Source: Methylocystis hirsuta (GTDB lineage: Bacteria > Pseudomonadota > Alphaproteobacteria > Rhizobiales > Beijerinckiaceae). Taken from it: DNA of 64,000 bases. Positions 41,973-51,599 of the stretch are shown here, one piece after another (position 1 is the first letter of the stretch; each line of letters starts with the position of its first letter). Position numbers and translations under genes: made by a program. The DNA is taken from assembly GCF_003722355.1 (NCBI RefSeq), contig NZ_QWDD01000001.1:992001-1056000 (forward strand). The letters run 5' to 3'. The notes beneath the pieces were generated by a model. That model was not told the DNA's origin, did no database searches, and worked only from the letters and a program-made list of their open reading frames with translations.

Positions 41973-43240
41973 GCTTCGTCACAGAGTCCCCAATCTGGCG
42001 GCCGTTCACGCAGCATGCGCTGCAGCCCGGCGCCTTCAAGATCGCGCGCGCCGAAGGCGCCTGGCTCGAAGCCGAAGACGGCGCGCGTTTTCTCGACGCC
42101 ATTTCATCCTGGTGGGTCATCACCCACGGCCATCGCCATCCTGCCATCATGCAGGCGATCCGTGAAGAAACCGAACGGCTCGATCAGATCATCTTCGCCG
42201 GCTTCACCCATGAGCCGGCGGAAGCGCTGGCGCGGCGCCTTGTGGCGCTGACGCCGCCGGGCCTCGACTACGTGTTCTATTCCGACAGCGGCTCCACCTG
42301 CGTTGAAGTGGCGATCAAGATGGCGCTCGGCTTCTGGCGCAATCGCGGCGAAGCGCGCACGCGCATCGTCGCGCTCGAATACGGCTATCACGGCGATACG
42401 ATCGGCACGATGTCCGTCGGCGCGCGCTCGCCCTTCAACGCGCCTTACGAGCCGCTGCTCTACGAGGTCTCGCGCATTCCATTTCCCTCGCGCGGGCGCG
42501 AGCAGGAGACGCTCGACGCGCTGGAGCGCGCCTGCCGCGACAGACCCGCCGCCTTGCTTGTCGAGCCGCTCATTCTGGGAGCAGGCGGCATGCTCATCTA
42601 TGGCGCCGATACGCTCGCGGAGATGAAGCGCATCTGCGCGCGTTACGACGTGCTGTTCATCGCCGACGAGGTGATGACCGGCTTCGGCCGCACCGGAACG
42701 CTCTTCGCCTGCGAGCAGGCGGGCGTCGTTCCGGACATCGCCTGCTACGCCAAGGGCCTCACCGGCGGCGCGCTGCCGCTCGCCGTCACCATGTGCAAAC
42801 GCGAAATTTTCGAGGCGCATTTATCGCCGGAGCGCGCCCGCGCCTTTTTTCATTCGAGCTCCTATACCGCCAACCCGATCGCCTGCGCGGCGGCGCTCGC
42901 CAATCTCGACGTCTGGGCGACGGGCGAACCCGCCGCCCGCGTCGCGGCGCTGTGCGACATGCAGGCGACGCGCATTGCGCGCTTTGCGGATGACGCGCGC
43001 TTTTCGAACGTCCGTCGGCTCGGAATCGTCACGGCGCTCGATCTCAATGTCGCGGACCGCGGCTATCTGGCGACGATCGCGCTCGATCTCATGCGCGTGT
43101 TCAATGCGCGTGGTCTTCTGCTGCGCCCGCTCGGGCCGACGATCTATGTGTTTCCGCCATACTGCATCGAGGCGGCCGAACTCGATCTCGTCTATGACGC
43201 GATTGGCGAGGCGGCCGATTGCTTCGGCCGATCTGCATAG
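41969..43240 (+). CDS. bioA: Adenosylmethionine-8-amino-7-oxononanoate aminotransferase
   Basis: A 423-residue class III PLP aminotransferase. It shows ISSWWVITHGHRHPAIMQAI near the N-terminus, the cofactor region LFIADEVMTGFGRTGTLFAC, and CYAKGLTGGALPLAVT with the Schiff-base Lys. The WW pair and Tyr context are those of BioA. It is the last gene of the biotin operon; bioB is not in the window. It ends eight bases from the convergent acyl-CoA ligase gene. Confidence 0.95.
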   Translation: MSFVTESPIWRPFTQHALQPGAFKIARAEGAWLEAEDGARFLDAISSWWVITHGHRHPAIMQAIREETERLDQIIFAGFTHEPAEALARRLVALTPPGLDYVFYSDSGSTCVEVAIKMALGFWRNRGEARTRIVALEYGYHGDTIGTMSVGARSPFNAPYEPLLYEVSRIPFPSRGREQETLDALERACRDRPAALLVEPLILGAGGMLIYGADTLAEMKRICARYDVLFIADEVMTGFGRTGTLFACEQAGVVPDIACYAKGLTGGALPLAVTMCKREIFEAHLSPERARAFFHSSSYTANPIACAAALANLDVWATGEPAARVAALCDMQATRIARFADDARFSNVRRLGIVTALDLNVADRGYLATIALDLMRVFNARGLLLRPLGPTIYVFPPYCIEAAELDLVYDAIGEAADCFGRSA

Positions 43241-43248
43241 CGCGATCG

Positions 43249-45006
43249 TCAGCCTTTGAGTTCGGTGCGCACGCTCTTGCCGCGTCCCTCATCGGCGACG
43301 GTATTCTTGCGCGCGAGAAATTCATCCTTGAGCGCGCGCCGCAAAATTTTGCCGACGTTGCTCTTGGGCAGGCTCTCGCGAAATTCGTAATGACGCGGAA
43401 CCTTGTAGCTCGTCAGTTGCTCATGCGCGAAAGCGCGCAACTCTTCGCGCGTGAGGCTCGGGTCGCGCGCCACGACAAACGCCATCGGCGCTTCGCCGGA
43501 ATGTTCGTGCGGCACGCCGATGACCGCTGCTTCCTTCACCTTGGGGTGTTCGGCCAGGACGGATTCGACTTCGTTTGGATAGACGTTGAATCCCGAGACG
43601 AGGATCATGTCCTTCAGCCGATCGACGATCTTGATGATCCCGTCCGGCGCCATCACCGCAATGTCGCCGGTCTTGAGAAAACCGTCGGGGGTCAGGGCTT
43701 TCGCCGTCTCATCCGGCCTGCGCCAATAGCCGCCCATCAACTGCGGGCCCTTGACGCAGAGTTCGCCGCGCTCGCCGAGCGGAACGGGCTCGCCCTCGGG
43801 CGAGCGCACCGAGACTTCCGTCGACGGCGCCGGATAGCCGATCGCCCCGGTGAATTCGGCGATCGTCGGCTTGTTGATCGTCACGATCGGCGACGTTTCG
43901 GTCAGTCCATAGCCTTCGACGATCGGCTTTCCCGTCAAGGCCTTCCACTTTTGCGCCACGACTTCCTGGGTCGACATGCCGCCGGAGATGGTCAGCAGAA
44001 GATTGGAATAGTCGACCGAGCCGGCGGTGGAATGGTCGGCGATCGCCGCATAGAGCGTATTGACGCCGGAGAACAGGGTGAACGTCGATTTGCGTAGCGT
44101 CGCGATCAGGCCCTTGATGTCGCGGGGATTGGCGATCAGCAGGCAGCAACCGCCGGTCTTCACCACAAGCAGCAGGCAGGCGGTCAGTCCGAAAATATGG
44201 TAGAGCGGCAGCGCCGTCACCATGATCAGCGGCTTACCTTCGAGGTAGGGCTTCAGCCAGGTCCACGACTGTTCGACATTGGCGGCGACGTTGCGATGCA
44301 GCAGCATGGCGCCCTTGGCGACGCCGGTGGTGCCGCCGGTGTATTGCAGAAAGGCGATGTCGTCCGGCCCGATTGGCGGCGGCTTGAACGGCTCCTCGGC
44401 GCCCGCTTGCAACACATGCGCGAAGCCGACGCAGCCGGGCAGCCGATAGGCGGGGACCATGCGTTTGACCCAGCGCGAGACGAAATTGACGATCAGTCCG
44501 CGCAGCCCCATCAGATCGCCGGGCTTCACGATCACCGCACGTTCGACTTTCATGTGCGGCCAGGCGGCGGCCGCCGTATGCGCGAAGTTTTCGAACACGA
44601 ACAAGAAGCGCGCGCCGGAGTCGTTCATCTGGTGCTCGAGCTCATGCGGCGTGTACAGCGGATTGACGTTCACGACGACGCCGCCGGCCAGCAAGACGCC
44701 AAAAAGAGTCGCCGGGTAGGCGAGGACGTTGGGCGACATAATCGCGACCCGATCGCCTTTTTTTAATCCGCGCGTCTGCAGCCAGGCGGCGACGGCCACC
44801 GCGGCGCGGCCGAGCTCCTCGAAGGTGAGCGTCGCGCCGAAACTCTCCATCGCGGTCCTGTCGCCGAATTGCGCGACGCTCGCGTTGAACATATCGACCA
44901 GCGTCGAATAGGAAGATTCGTCGATGTCCGCCGGCACGCCGGCGGGGTAGGACGAAAGCCAGGGCCGCTTGACGTAAGGGTCCTCTATGTTTTCTGCGCT
45001 GGTCAT
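43249..45006 (-). CDS. fadD: Long-chain fatty acid-CoA ligase
   Basis: A 585-residue AMP-forming ligase. The P-loop-like motif YTGGTTGVAKGAMLLHRN lies near 205, YGLTETSPIV near 345, and TGDIAVMAPDGIIKIVDRLKDMI with the hinge near 435-455. The C-terminal PKSNVGKILRR has the adenylation Lys. It activates fatty acids for degradation or lipid use. It ends eight bases from convergent bioA. Confidence 0.9.
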   Translation of the reverse strand: MTSAENIEDPYVKRPWLSSYPAGVPADIDESSYSTLVDMFNASVAQFGDRTAMESFGATLTFEELGRAAVAVAAWLQTRGLKKGDRVAIMSPNVLAYPATLFGVLLAGGVVVNVNPLYTPHELEHQMNDSGARFLFVFENFAHTAAAAWPHMKVERAVIVKPGDLMGLRGLIVNFVSRWVKRMVPAYRLPGCVGFAHVLQAGAEEPFKPPPIGPDDIAFLQYTGGTTGVAKGAMLLHRNVAANVEQSWTWLKPYLEGKPLIMVTALPLYHIFGLTACLLLVVKTGGCCLLIANPRDIKGLIATLRKSTFTLFSGVNTLYAAIADHSTAGSVDYSNLLLTISGGMSTQEVVAQKWKALTGKPIVEGYGLTETSPIVTINKPTIAEFTGAIGYPAPSTEVSVRSPEGEPVPLGERGELCVKGPQLMGGYWRRPDETAKALTPDGFLKTGDIAVMAPDGIIKIVDRLKDMILVSGFNVYPNEVESVLAEHPKVKEAAVIGVPHEHSGEAPMAFVVARDPSLTREELRAFAHEQLTSYKVPRHYEFRESLPKSNVGKILRRALKDEFLARKNTVADEGRGKSVRTELKG

Positions 45007-45145
45007 GTCGTCCTCGACTTCGCGGCGTGAAGCGCGCGACGCGAATCGTCCGCTGCGCCTGTGTGTTCTTGTTCAAGATAGCGCGTCTCGCGTCGAATGA
45101 GGCCATTCCCGCCGCAATCATTATGTTGCGTCGCCGCGAGCCGCG

Positions 45146-46150
45146 TCACGCCGTCCCGGGGGGCGCCGGCCCGAGGCCGAAGAGCAACGTAACGCCGAGC
45201 GCCAGAACGAGAATTGCGGCGCCGAACTCGCCGCCGCGGGCGATGATCACCGCGCGCCGTGAATCCTTCGCGCCAAACCGCATCGCGGCGCTCTTGGCGT
45301 AAACAGCCGTCGCGGCGAGAGCGCCCGTCGTAATCGCCGTTCCCGCCGACATGGCGATGACCGCCCCGGCGCCGGCGGCGAAAAGCCCCTGCGACAGTGT
45401 GAACGCCAGCACCAGAATCGCCCCCGAGCAGGGGCGCAGACCGGCGGCGACGACGGTCGCGGCGGCGTCGGCGAGGCGAAACTTCGCTCCTCCCAATGTC
45501 GAAGGGTCCGGCGCATGGCGGCAGGTCGCGTCATGCACATGCGTCGGGTCGTCGATGGCCTCGCAAACGAAGCCGCGCGCCGCCGGCGCGATTGCGGGCA
45601 TGCGGAGGGCCGCCGATAGCGCGCGGCCTTTCACCCAGGCGAGCCGCGCGCCGAGCGCCGCGATCGCCGCATAGCTTGCAAGCTCGATGAAGTGGGTCGC
45701 GTCGCTCATCTGATTCGCTGTCGCGCGGAACAACGCCGCCGCCGCGCCGACGACGGCGATGGCGACCAGTCCTTGCAGCAGCGCCGCGAGCGCCGCGAGC
45801 AGCAGACCGCGGCGCAGCGCCGTTTCATTGGCGAGCATGTAGGAGGCAAGCACCGCTTTGCCGTGGCCGGGGCCGGCGGCGTGAAAGGCGCCATAGGCGA
45901 AACTCGCCGCAGCGAGCGCGAAGAACGCGGAAGGATCGGTCTTTAGCGCGCGCACGGCTGCGTGCAGCTCAGCGTGGAACTTGCTCTGCCACGCAAGGAT
46001 AAGTCCGGCGACGCCCGTCGCCGCCGCGGTCGACTCTTGCGCGCCGACCGCAAAAGGATGGCGCGGCGCGCCCCAGGCCGATGAGGCGGCGATTACGGCC
46101 AGCGTCACGGCGGTGACGCCGAGCCAAACCGCCCTTTGCCCAATTTTCAC
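45146..46150 (-). CDS. NicO-family nickel/cobalt transporter
   Basis: A 334-residue membrane protein. AYGAFHAAGPGHGKAVLASYM (about 84-104) is the metal-binding helix and AAGLRPCSGAILVLAFTL (about 236-253) the second signature. A short His/Cys-containing loop (DDPTHVHDATCRHAP) lies between them. It overlaps the upstream DUF1007 gene by four bases, a pairing common for nickel or cobalt transporters. It is the second NicO-type gene in the window, the other being at 34532. Confidence 0.83.
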   Translation of the reverse strand: MKIGQRAVWLGVTAVTLAVIAASSAWGAPRHPFAVGAQESTAAATGVAGLILAWQSKFHAELHAAVRALKTDPSAFFALAAASFAYGAFHAAGPGHGKAVLASYMLANETALRRGLLLAALAALLQGLVAIAVVGAAAALFRATANQMSDATHFIELASYAAIAALGARLAWVKGRALSAALRMPAIAPAARGFVCEAIDDPTHVHDATCRHAPDPSTLGGAKFRLADAAATVVAAGLRPCSGAILVLAFTLSQGLFAAGAGAVIAMSAGTAITTGALAATAVYAKSAAMRFGAKDSRRAVIIARGGEFGAAILVLALGVTLLFGLGPAPPGTA

Positions 46151-46791
46151 GGACAGGCCACGATCGCGCGCGTCGCCAGCTTCATGCCGAAATCGGCGCC
46201 CGGCGACATGTTCTGAAAGAACGCTTCGCTCAGTTTCTGGTTTTCATTGGCCATGAGCGGCGCAGGTTCGACAAGACTGAGCGAGCATCCGCCCGGCGCT
46301 CCCGCGAGCGTCACGGGATCGTTCTTCTCGAGTCCGAAGGAGACGAAATATGTCGGGTCATAGACCTGAAAGGAGAATGGCTTCTTGGCCGCGACCGGCG
46401 TCTCCAGCGGCAGAAAGAAGCGCAGCGTGACGATCTTCTTGTCATTGGCTTCGAGCGCCACATTTTCCGGCTGCTTGAACGCGAGCTTGGCGCTGTTCTG
46501 CTTGGCGAAGGTGAAAAATTCGAATTCGGCCAGCGACTCGACGTTCGTTTTGGCGAGCGGCGCAAGTTCTTCCCGGGTGGGCGGCTTGCCGTCCTTTCCG
46601 AGGCCCTGCACCGCATAGGCCGAATACATCTCGTCGAATTCCCAGGCGTGCCGAACGCCCGCGATCTTGCCGTCTGGCGCGAATACGACTTCGCTGCGCA
46701 CCGCGACCCAGACATGCGGATGGGCCGAGGCCGCGCCAATCCCCGCCGCCAAGGTCAAAAGGATGAGAATCGAGTTGATTTTCAGCTTCAT
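46147..46791 (-). CDS. DUF1007 periplasmic protein, partner of NicO transporter
   Basis: A 214-residue exported protein. The signal peptide (about 1-23) ends ASA before HPHVWVAVRSEVVF, the DUF1007 hallmark with the N-terminal His-Pro-His that would be exposed after cleavage and could bind metal. HAWEFDEMYSAYAVQGLG follows. The ATG at 46791 gives MKLKINSILILL; an upstream start adds no signal-like sequence. Its stop overlaps the transporter start. Confidence 0.85.
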   Translation of the reverse strand: MKLKINSILILLTLAAGIGAASAHPHVWVAVRSEVVFAPDGKIAGVRHAWEFDEMYSAYAVQGLGKDGKPPTREELAPLAKTNVESLAEFEFFTFAKQNSAKLAFKQPENVALEANDKKIVTLRFFLPLETPVAAKKPFSFQVYDPTYFVSFGLEKNDPVTLAGAPGGCSLSLVEPAPLMANENQKLSEAFFQNMSPGADFGMKLATRAIVACP

Positions 46792-47065
46792 GCGAGTCTC
46801 GCGCTTAGGCGGCGAAGGCGGCGAAAACGCGGCGCTGGCTCCCGCTTCGAGCCTGTGCATGCTAGCAGATCCGTCCTTGAAAAGGCGCTTCCGTGTGGCA
46901 TAAGGTGGCCAATACAGAATCGGCGCTGGTGGGGCGCTCTGCGGCGGAAGGCCGCGACCGGCTGGATCTTTAAATCAGATTCGTTCACGGGTTGATCCTT
47001 GCTTTAGCGTGTGAGCGCAAGAGTCCCAAGCGCGCTTCGCCCCGATTTCTCGCAGGAGAGCAGTA

Positions 47066-50000
47066 ATGGCAGACATAGCCGCCGGCGACGCAAAGACCGG
47101 CTCCGCCTTCGCCGAGGCGTCGCTCTCCGATCGATTTGATCTCGACAGGTCGCGCGTTCTGATCACCGGCACCCAGGCGATCGTGCGTATGCTCCTTATG
47201 CAGAAGGAGGCGGACCGCCGCGCCGGACTGAACACCGCGGGTTTCGTCACCGGCTACCGCGGCTCGCCGCTCGGCGGCGTCGACGCGCAGATGCACAAGG
47301 CCAAGGCGCTGTTCGACGCCAATAATATCTTGTACATGCCGGGGCTCAACGAGGATCTTGCCGCGACCGCCATCTGGGGCGCGCAGCAGGCCGAGATGCG
47401 CGGCGAAGGCAGATACGACGGCGTCTTCTCGCTCTGGTACGGCAAAGGTCCAGGCATCGACCGCAGCGGCGACGCCTTCCGCCACGTCAATCTCGCCGGC
47501 ACGTCGCGGCATGGCGGCGCGCTGGCCCTCATGGGCGACGATCACACCGCCGAATCCTCAACCACCGCGCATCAGTCCGATTACCATTTCGTCGATGTGA
47601 TGATCCCCATCCTGTCGCCGGCCGGCGTGCAGGAAATTCTCGATTACGGGCTTTACGGCTTCGCCCTGTCGCGCTTCGCGGGCGTGTGGGTCGGTCTGAA
47701 GCTCCTCAAGGATACGGTCGAGTCGACGGCCTCGATCGACGGTTCGCTCGACCGCATCCGCCCGATCGTCCCCCCATCTTTCTTCATGCCGCCGGGCGGC
47801 CTCAACATCCGCCCCGGCGATCCGGTTCTCGCGCAGGAAGAGCGGATGCAGGAGAGCAAGCGCGACGCGATGCTCGCCTTCATCCGCGCCAATCGCTTGA
47901 ACCGCATCATCACGTCCGGCGGCGCCAATCCGAAGATCGGCGTCATCACCGTCGGCAAGTCCTATCTCGACGTGCGCCAGGCGATGGACGATCTCGGCCT
48001 GGACGAGGTGAAGGCGAACGATCTCGGTCTGCGCCTTTACAAGATCGCCGCGCCCTGGCCGCTGGAGCCGCAGGGTCTGCGTGAATTCGCCCGCGGCCTC
48101 GACCTCATCATCGTCGTCGAGGAGAAGCGCTCGCTCATCGAAGTGCAGCTGCGCGAGGAACTATACGGCGCGCCGCATCAGCCGCTGTGCATCGGCAAAA
48201 AGGACGAGCGCGGCGAATGGCTGTTCCCGGTCAAGGGCGCGCTCGACTCCAATGACGTCGCCATCGCCATCGGCCGACGCCTGTTGAAATATCATTCGCT
48301 CGACGAGTTGGAGGCGCGCGTGCGCCGGCTCGAAAAGCTGCAGGATCGCCGCCGGACGATGACCGACGTCACCGTTCGCGTGCCGCATTTTTGCGCCGGC
48401 TGTCCGCATTCGACGTCCACCCATGTGCCCGAGGGCTCGCGCGCCTATACCGGCATCGGCTGCCATTACATGGCGCAATGGATGGACCGCTCGACGGAAG
48501 GCTACACCCATATGGGCGGCGAAGGCGCGAACTGGATCGGCGAGGCACCGTTCTCGACGCGCAAGCATATGTTCCAAAATCTCGGCGACGGCACCTATAA
48601 TCATTCGGGGTCGCTCGCCATCCGCTTTGCCGTCGCGACCAACACCAACATCACCTTCAAGATTCTCTTCAACGGCGTCGTCGCGATGACCGGCGGCCAG
48701 AAGCATGAAGGCGATCTGACCGTCGAAACGATCGCGCGGCAGGTCGCGGCCGAAGGCGTGCAGAAGATCGCCCTTGTCTCCGATGAGCCTGGCAAATTTG
48801 CGCCGATGATCGGCTGGCCGCCGGGCCTGACGATCCATCATCGCAATGTCCTCAACGAGGTGCAGCGCGATCTGGCGCAAACGGACGGCGTCACCGTGCT
48901 GATCTATGATCAGACCTGCGCAACCGAAAAGCGTCGCCTGCGCAAGCGCGGGCTGATGAGCGATCCGGACTCGCGCGTCATCATCAACGAACTCGTGTGC
49001 GAGGGCTGCGGCGACTGCGGCACGGCGTCGAACTGCGTCGCGGTGCAGCCGGTCGAAACCGAATTCGGCCGCAAGCGGCGCATCGATCAGTCCGCCTGCA
49101 ACAAGGACTTTTCCTGTCTCGAGGGGTTCTGTCCGAGCTTCGTCACCGTACATGGCGGGCGCATGAAAAAGGCGCCGCTGCCCTCGACGCAGGACGACGG
49201 CGGACTGCCGGCGTTGCCGGAGCCTGCGATCGCCGAGATCGGCGCCGTGCCCTACGGCGTTCTCATCGCCGGGCTTGGCGGCACGGGCGTCGTCACGGTT
49301 TCCGCCATTCTCGGCATGGCTGCGCATCTCGAGGGCAAAGGCGTTGGCGTTATCGATATGGCCGGCCTCGCGCAGAAGGGCGGGGCGGTCTATTGCCACG
49401 TGAAGATTGGCCGCACGCCGGCGGACGTTCACGCCATCCGCATCGCCGCGGGCGAAGCCGATCTTCTGCTGGGCTGCGACCTCGTCGTCGCCGGCGCGAA
49501 GCAGGTGCTCGCCGCCGTCGAGCAGGGCAAGACGGCGGCGCTCGTCAACAGCGCCGAAGTGTTCCCCGGCGATATCGAGCGCAATCCGGACTTCGTGCTG
49601 CCTTCGGAAGAGATCAAGCAGGCGATCCGCTGGGCCGCAGGGCCGGAGTCGACCTTCATCGACACCACGGCGCTCGCGCAGGCGCTGCTCGGCGACTCGA
49701 TCGCCGCAAATATTTTCATCCTCGGCTATGCGTGGCAGAAGGGCTATCTGCCGCTGTCCGACGCCGCGATCCTGCGCGCCATCGAACTGAACGGCGAATC
49801 CGTGCCGATGAATCAGTCGGCCTTTCTGTGGGGCCGACGCGCCGCCCATGATCTGAATAGCGTGCTTGCCGTCGTCGAGTCGCTGCGTCAGCCCAATCGC
49901 AGTCGGGGGAAGTCGAAGACGCTCGAGGAGATCATCGAACGTCGTGCGGCGTTTCTGGTTGATTACCAGAGCGAGGCCTACGCCGCGCGCTATCGCGCCC

Positions 50001-50581
50001 GCGTCGAGAAGATCGCCAAATTGGAGGCCGCGCGCACGCCGGGTTCGCGCGAACTCACCGAAGCGGTCGCGCGCTATCTCTTCAAGCTGATGGCGACGAA
50101 AGACTATTATGAGGTTGCGCGGCTCTACACGGACGGCGCTTTCCAGCGCCAGCTCGAGGAAACTTTCGACGGCGATCTGCGTCTCGAACTGCATCTCGCG
50201 CCGAATTTTCCGTCGCTACAGCGCAAGACCGACTTCGGCGGCTCGCGCAAGATCACCTTCGGACCCTGGATGTTCAAGGTGCTGCGCGTGTTGGCGCGGA
50301 TGAAGAGCTTGCGCAACACCTGGTTCGACGTCTTCCGCTTCGACCACGACCGGGTGGTCGAGGGCAGGTTACTTAAGGATTACGAAGCGCTGCTCGATGA
50401 ATTTACTGCTTCGTTGACGCGGGAAAACCACGCTGGCGCCGTCGCGCTGGCGCGTGTGCCGGAATACATCCGCGGGTTTGGCCACATCAAGGCCCGCCAC
50501 ATCGCGGCGGCGGACGCTGAGCGCGAGCGGCTCATGGCCGAATATCGCCAGCCAACTGCGGTGAAACTCGCCGCAGAGTGA
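47066..50581 (+). CDS. Indolepyruvate:ferredoxin oxidoreductase, fused subunits
   Basis: A 1171-residue fusion of the alpha, ferredoxin and gamma parts of a thiamine-pyrophosphate-dependent 2-oxoacid:ferredoxin oxidoreductase. GFVTGYRGSPLGGVDAQM lies near 57. The TPP region includes CAGCPHSTSTHVPEG and GGEGANWIGEAPF. The iron-sulfur part is CEGCGDCGTASNC (about 645). The gamma domain begins GVLIAGLGGTGVVTVSAILG (about 730). It oxidises arylpyruvates or related 2-oxoacids with CoA. It stands alone after a 274-base divergent spacer. Confidence 0.92.
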   Translation: MADIAAGDAKTGSAFAEASLSDRFDLDRSRVLITGTQAIVRMLLMQKEADRRAGLNTAGFVTGYRGSPLGGVDAQMHKAKALFDANNILYMPGLNEDLAATAIWGAQQAEMRGEGRYDGVFSLWYGKGPGIDRSGDAFRHVNLAGTSRHGGALALMGDDHTAESSTTAHQSDYHFVDVMIPILSPAGVQEILDYGLYGFALSRFAGVWVGLKLLKDTVESTASIDGSLDRIRPIVPPSFFMPPGGLNIRPGDPVLAQEERMQESKRDAMLAFIRANRLNRIITSGGANPKIGVITVGKSYLDVRQAMDDLGLDEVKANDLGLRLYKIAAPWPLEPQGLREFARGLDLIIVVEEKRSLIEVQLREELYGAPHQPLCIGKKDERGEWLFPVKGALDSNDVAIAIGRRLLKYHSLDELEARVRRLEKLQDRRRTMTDVTVRVPHFCAGCPHSTSTHVPEGSRAYTGIGCHYMAQWMDRSTEGYTHMGGEGANWIGEAPFSTRKHMFQNLGDGTYNHSGSLAIRFAVATNTNITFKILFNGVVAMTGGQKHEGDLTVETIARQVAAEGVQKIALVSDEPGKFAPMIGWPPGLTIHHRNVLNEVQRDLAQTDGVTVLIYDQTCATEKRRLRKRGLMSDPDSRVIINELVCEGCGDCGTASNCVAVQPVETEFGRKRRIDQSACNKDFSCLEGFCPSFVTVHGGRMKKAPLPSTQDDGGLPALPEPAIAEIGAVPYGVLIAGLGGTGVVTVSAILGMAAHLEGKGVGVIDMAGLAQKGGAVYCHVKIGRTPADVHAIRIAAGEADLLLGCDLVVAGAKQVLAAVEQGKTAALVNSAEVFPGDIERNPDFVLPSEEIKQAIRWAAGPESTFIDTTALAQALLGDSIAANIFILGYAWQKGYLPLSDAAILRAIELNGESVPMNQSAFLWGRRAAHDLNSVLAVVESLRQPNRSRGKSKTLEEIIERRAAFLVDYQSEAYAARYRARVEKIAKLEAARTPGSRELTEAVARYLFKLMATKDYYEVARLYTDGAFQRQLEETFDGDLRLELHLAPNFPSLQRKTDFGGSRKITFGPWMFKVLRVLARMKSLRNTWFDVFRFDHDRVVEGRLLKDYEALLDEFTASLTRENHAGAVALARVPEYIRGFGHIKARHIAAADAERERLMAEYRQPTAVKLAAE

Positions 50582-50634
50582 GTCCGCCGGGATTGAGCCG
50601 TGTTATAAATCCAGCCGGCCTGCGCCCTGGGGCT

Positions 50635-50756
50635 GACATTCCCGACAGGCCAAAGGCCTGATCGGAAATCCAGAGCCGCATCGCGAGGCTCGGAATTTGG
50701 CGAGGCTAGGATTTTGCCCTGGATCCCTGATCGCGCTGCGCGCGTCGGGAATGACA
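50635..50756. repeat. Palindromic dispersed repeat (GACATTCCCG family), second copy
   Basis: It begins GACATTCCCGACAGGCCAAA and ends GCGTCGGGAATGACATC, so the ends are inverted. It is related to the element at 12170-12261 and carries small inner hairpins (AGGCC/GGCCT, GCGCTGCGCGC). Confidence 0.65.
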
Positions 50757-50804
50757 TCCGCGAAGCGATCAATCAGTTCTGCTGTGATGTGAGTGAATGG
50801 AGCG

Positions 50805-51599
50805 ATGGAATTCGGCGTGAGAGAGTCGCATTTGAGGCCATCACTTTTCTCCGCAGCGATCGAGCGGCGCCGCGCGCTCGTGCTCGGCGGCTCGAGCGAA
50901 GCGCGCGCGCTTGCGACGCGTATCGCCGCCGACCCGCGTCTCGACGGCGTCATTTCGCTCGCCGGACGCACCAGCGCGCCGATCGCGCATGATCTGCCGA
51001 CTAGAGTGGGCGGCTTCGGCGGCGTCGAAGGGCTGGCGCGCTATCTCGTCGAGGAGCGCATCTCGCATGTCGTCGACGCGACGCATCCCTTCGCCGCGCG
51101 CATCTCCGCCAACGCCCGCGCCGCCTGCGCCGTCGCCAACTTGCCGCTGCTCGTCCTGACGCGCCCGCCATGGATCTCTGCGCAGGGCGATCGCTGGATC
51201 GAAGTCGACGACAACGCCGCGGCGGTAAGCGCGCTCGGCGCCGCGCCGCGCCGGGTCTTTCTCGCGATCGGCCGGCAGGGCGTCGCCGATTTTCGCGTTG
51301 CGCCGCAGCACGACTATCTCTTGCGAGTGATCGAACCGCCGCAGGCCGCCGACCTGCCGCACTCCTGCGAGGTGATCTTCGGCCGCGGTCCCTTCGCGCT
51401 TGAGGATGAGATCGCGCTGATGCGCGACAGGCGCGTTGAGATCGTCGTCACCAAGAACAGCGGCGGCGCGCTCGCCTACGCCAAGATCGAAGCGGCGCGG
51501 GCGCTTGGGCTTGACGTCGTCATGGTCGCGCGTCCGGCAGGCGCGGACGCCGCGACGACGCATAGCATCGATGCGGCGATGGCTTTCCTCGCTTCATGA
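50805..51599 (+). CDS. cobK: Precorrin-6A reductase
   Basis: About 264 residues. CobK/CbiJ reduces precorrin-6A in aerobic cobalamin synthesis. [19 protein letters not shown] (about 22-40) is the NADPH-binding N-terminus, followed by [33 protein letters not shown] and [20 protein letters not shown]. The start is uncertain: the family begins near residue 20, and GTG starts at 50793 or 50818 are possible. It overlaps cobQ by four bases (ATGA). Confidence 0.88.
   Translation: MEFGVRESHLRPSLFSAAIERRRALVLGGSSEARALATRIAADPRLDGVISLAGRTSAPIAHDLPTRVGGFGGVEGLARYLVEERISHVVDATHPFAARISANARAACAVANLPLLVLTRPPWISAQGDRWIEVDDNAAAVSALGAAPRRVFLAIGRQGVADFRVAPQHDYLLRVIEPPQAADLPHSCEVIFGRGPFALEDEIALMRDRRVEIVVTKNSGGALAYAKIEAARALGLDVVMVARPAGADAATTHSIDAAMAFLAS

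Noticed and set aside
48161..50194. 677-codon minus-strand frame opposite the indolepyruvate oxidoreductase
   Set aside because: Antisense shadow with Arg/Asp/Ala-rich composition and no family resemblance.
50582..50804. Cobalamin riboswitch before the cob genes
   Set aside because: The conserved B12-box (AGCCAGGAGACCTGCC-like) was not found; the spacer is filled by a dispersed repeat.
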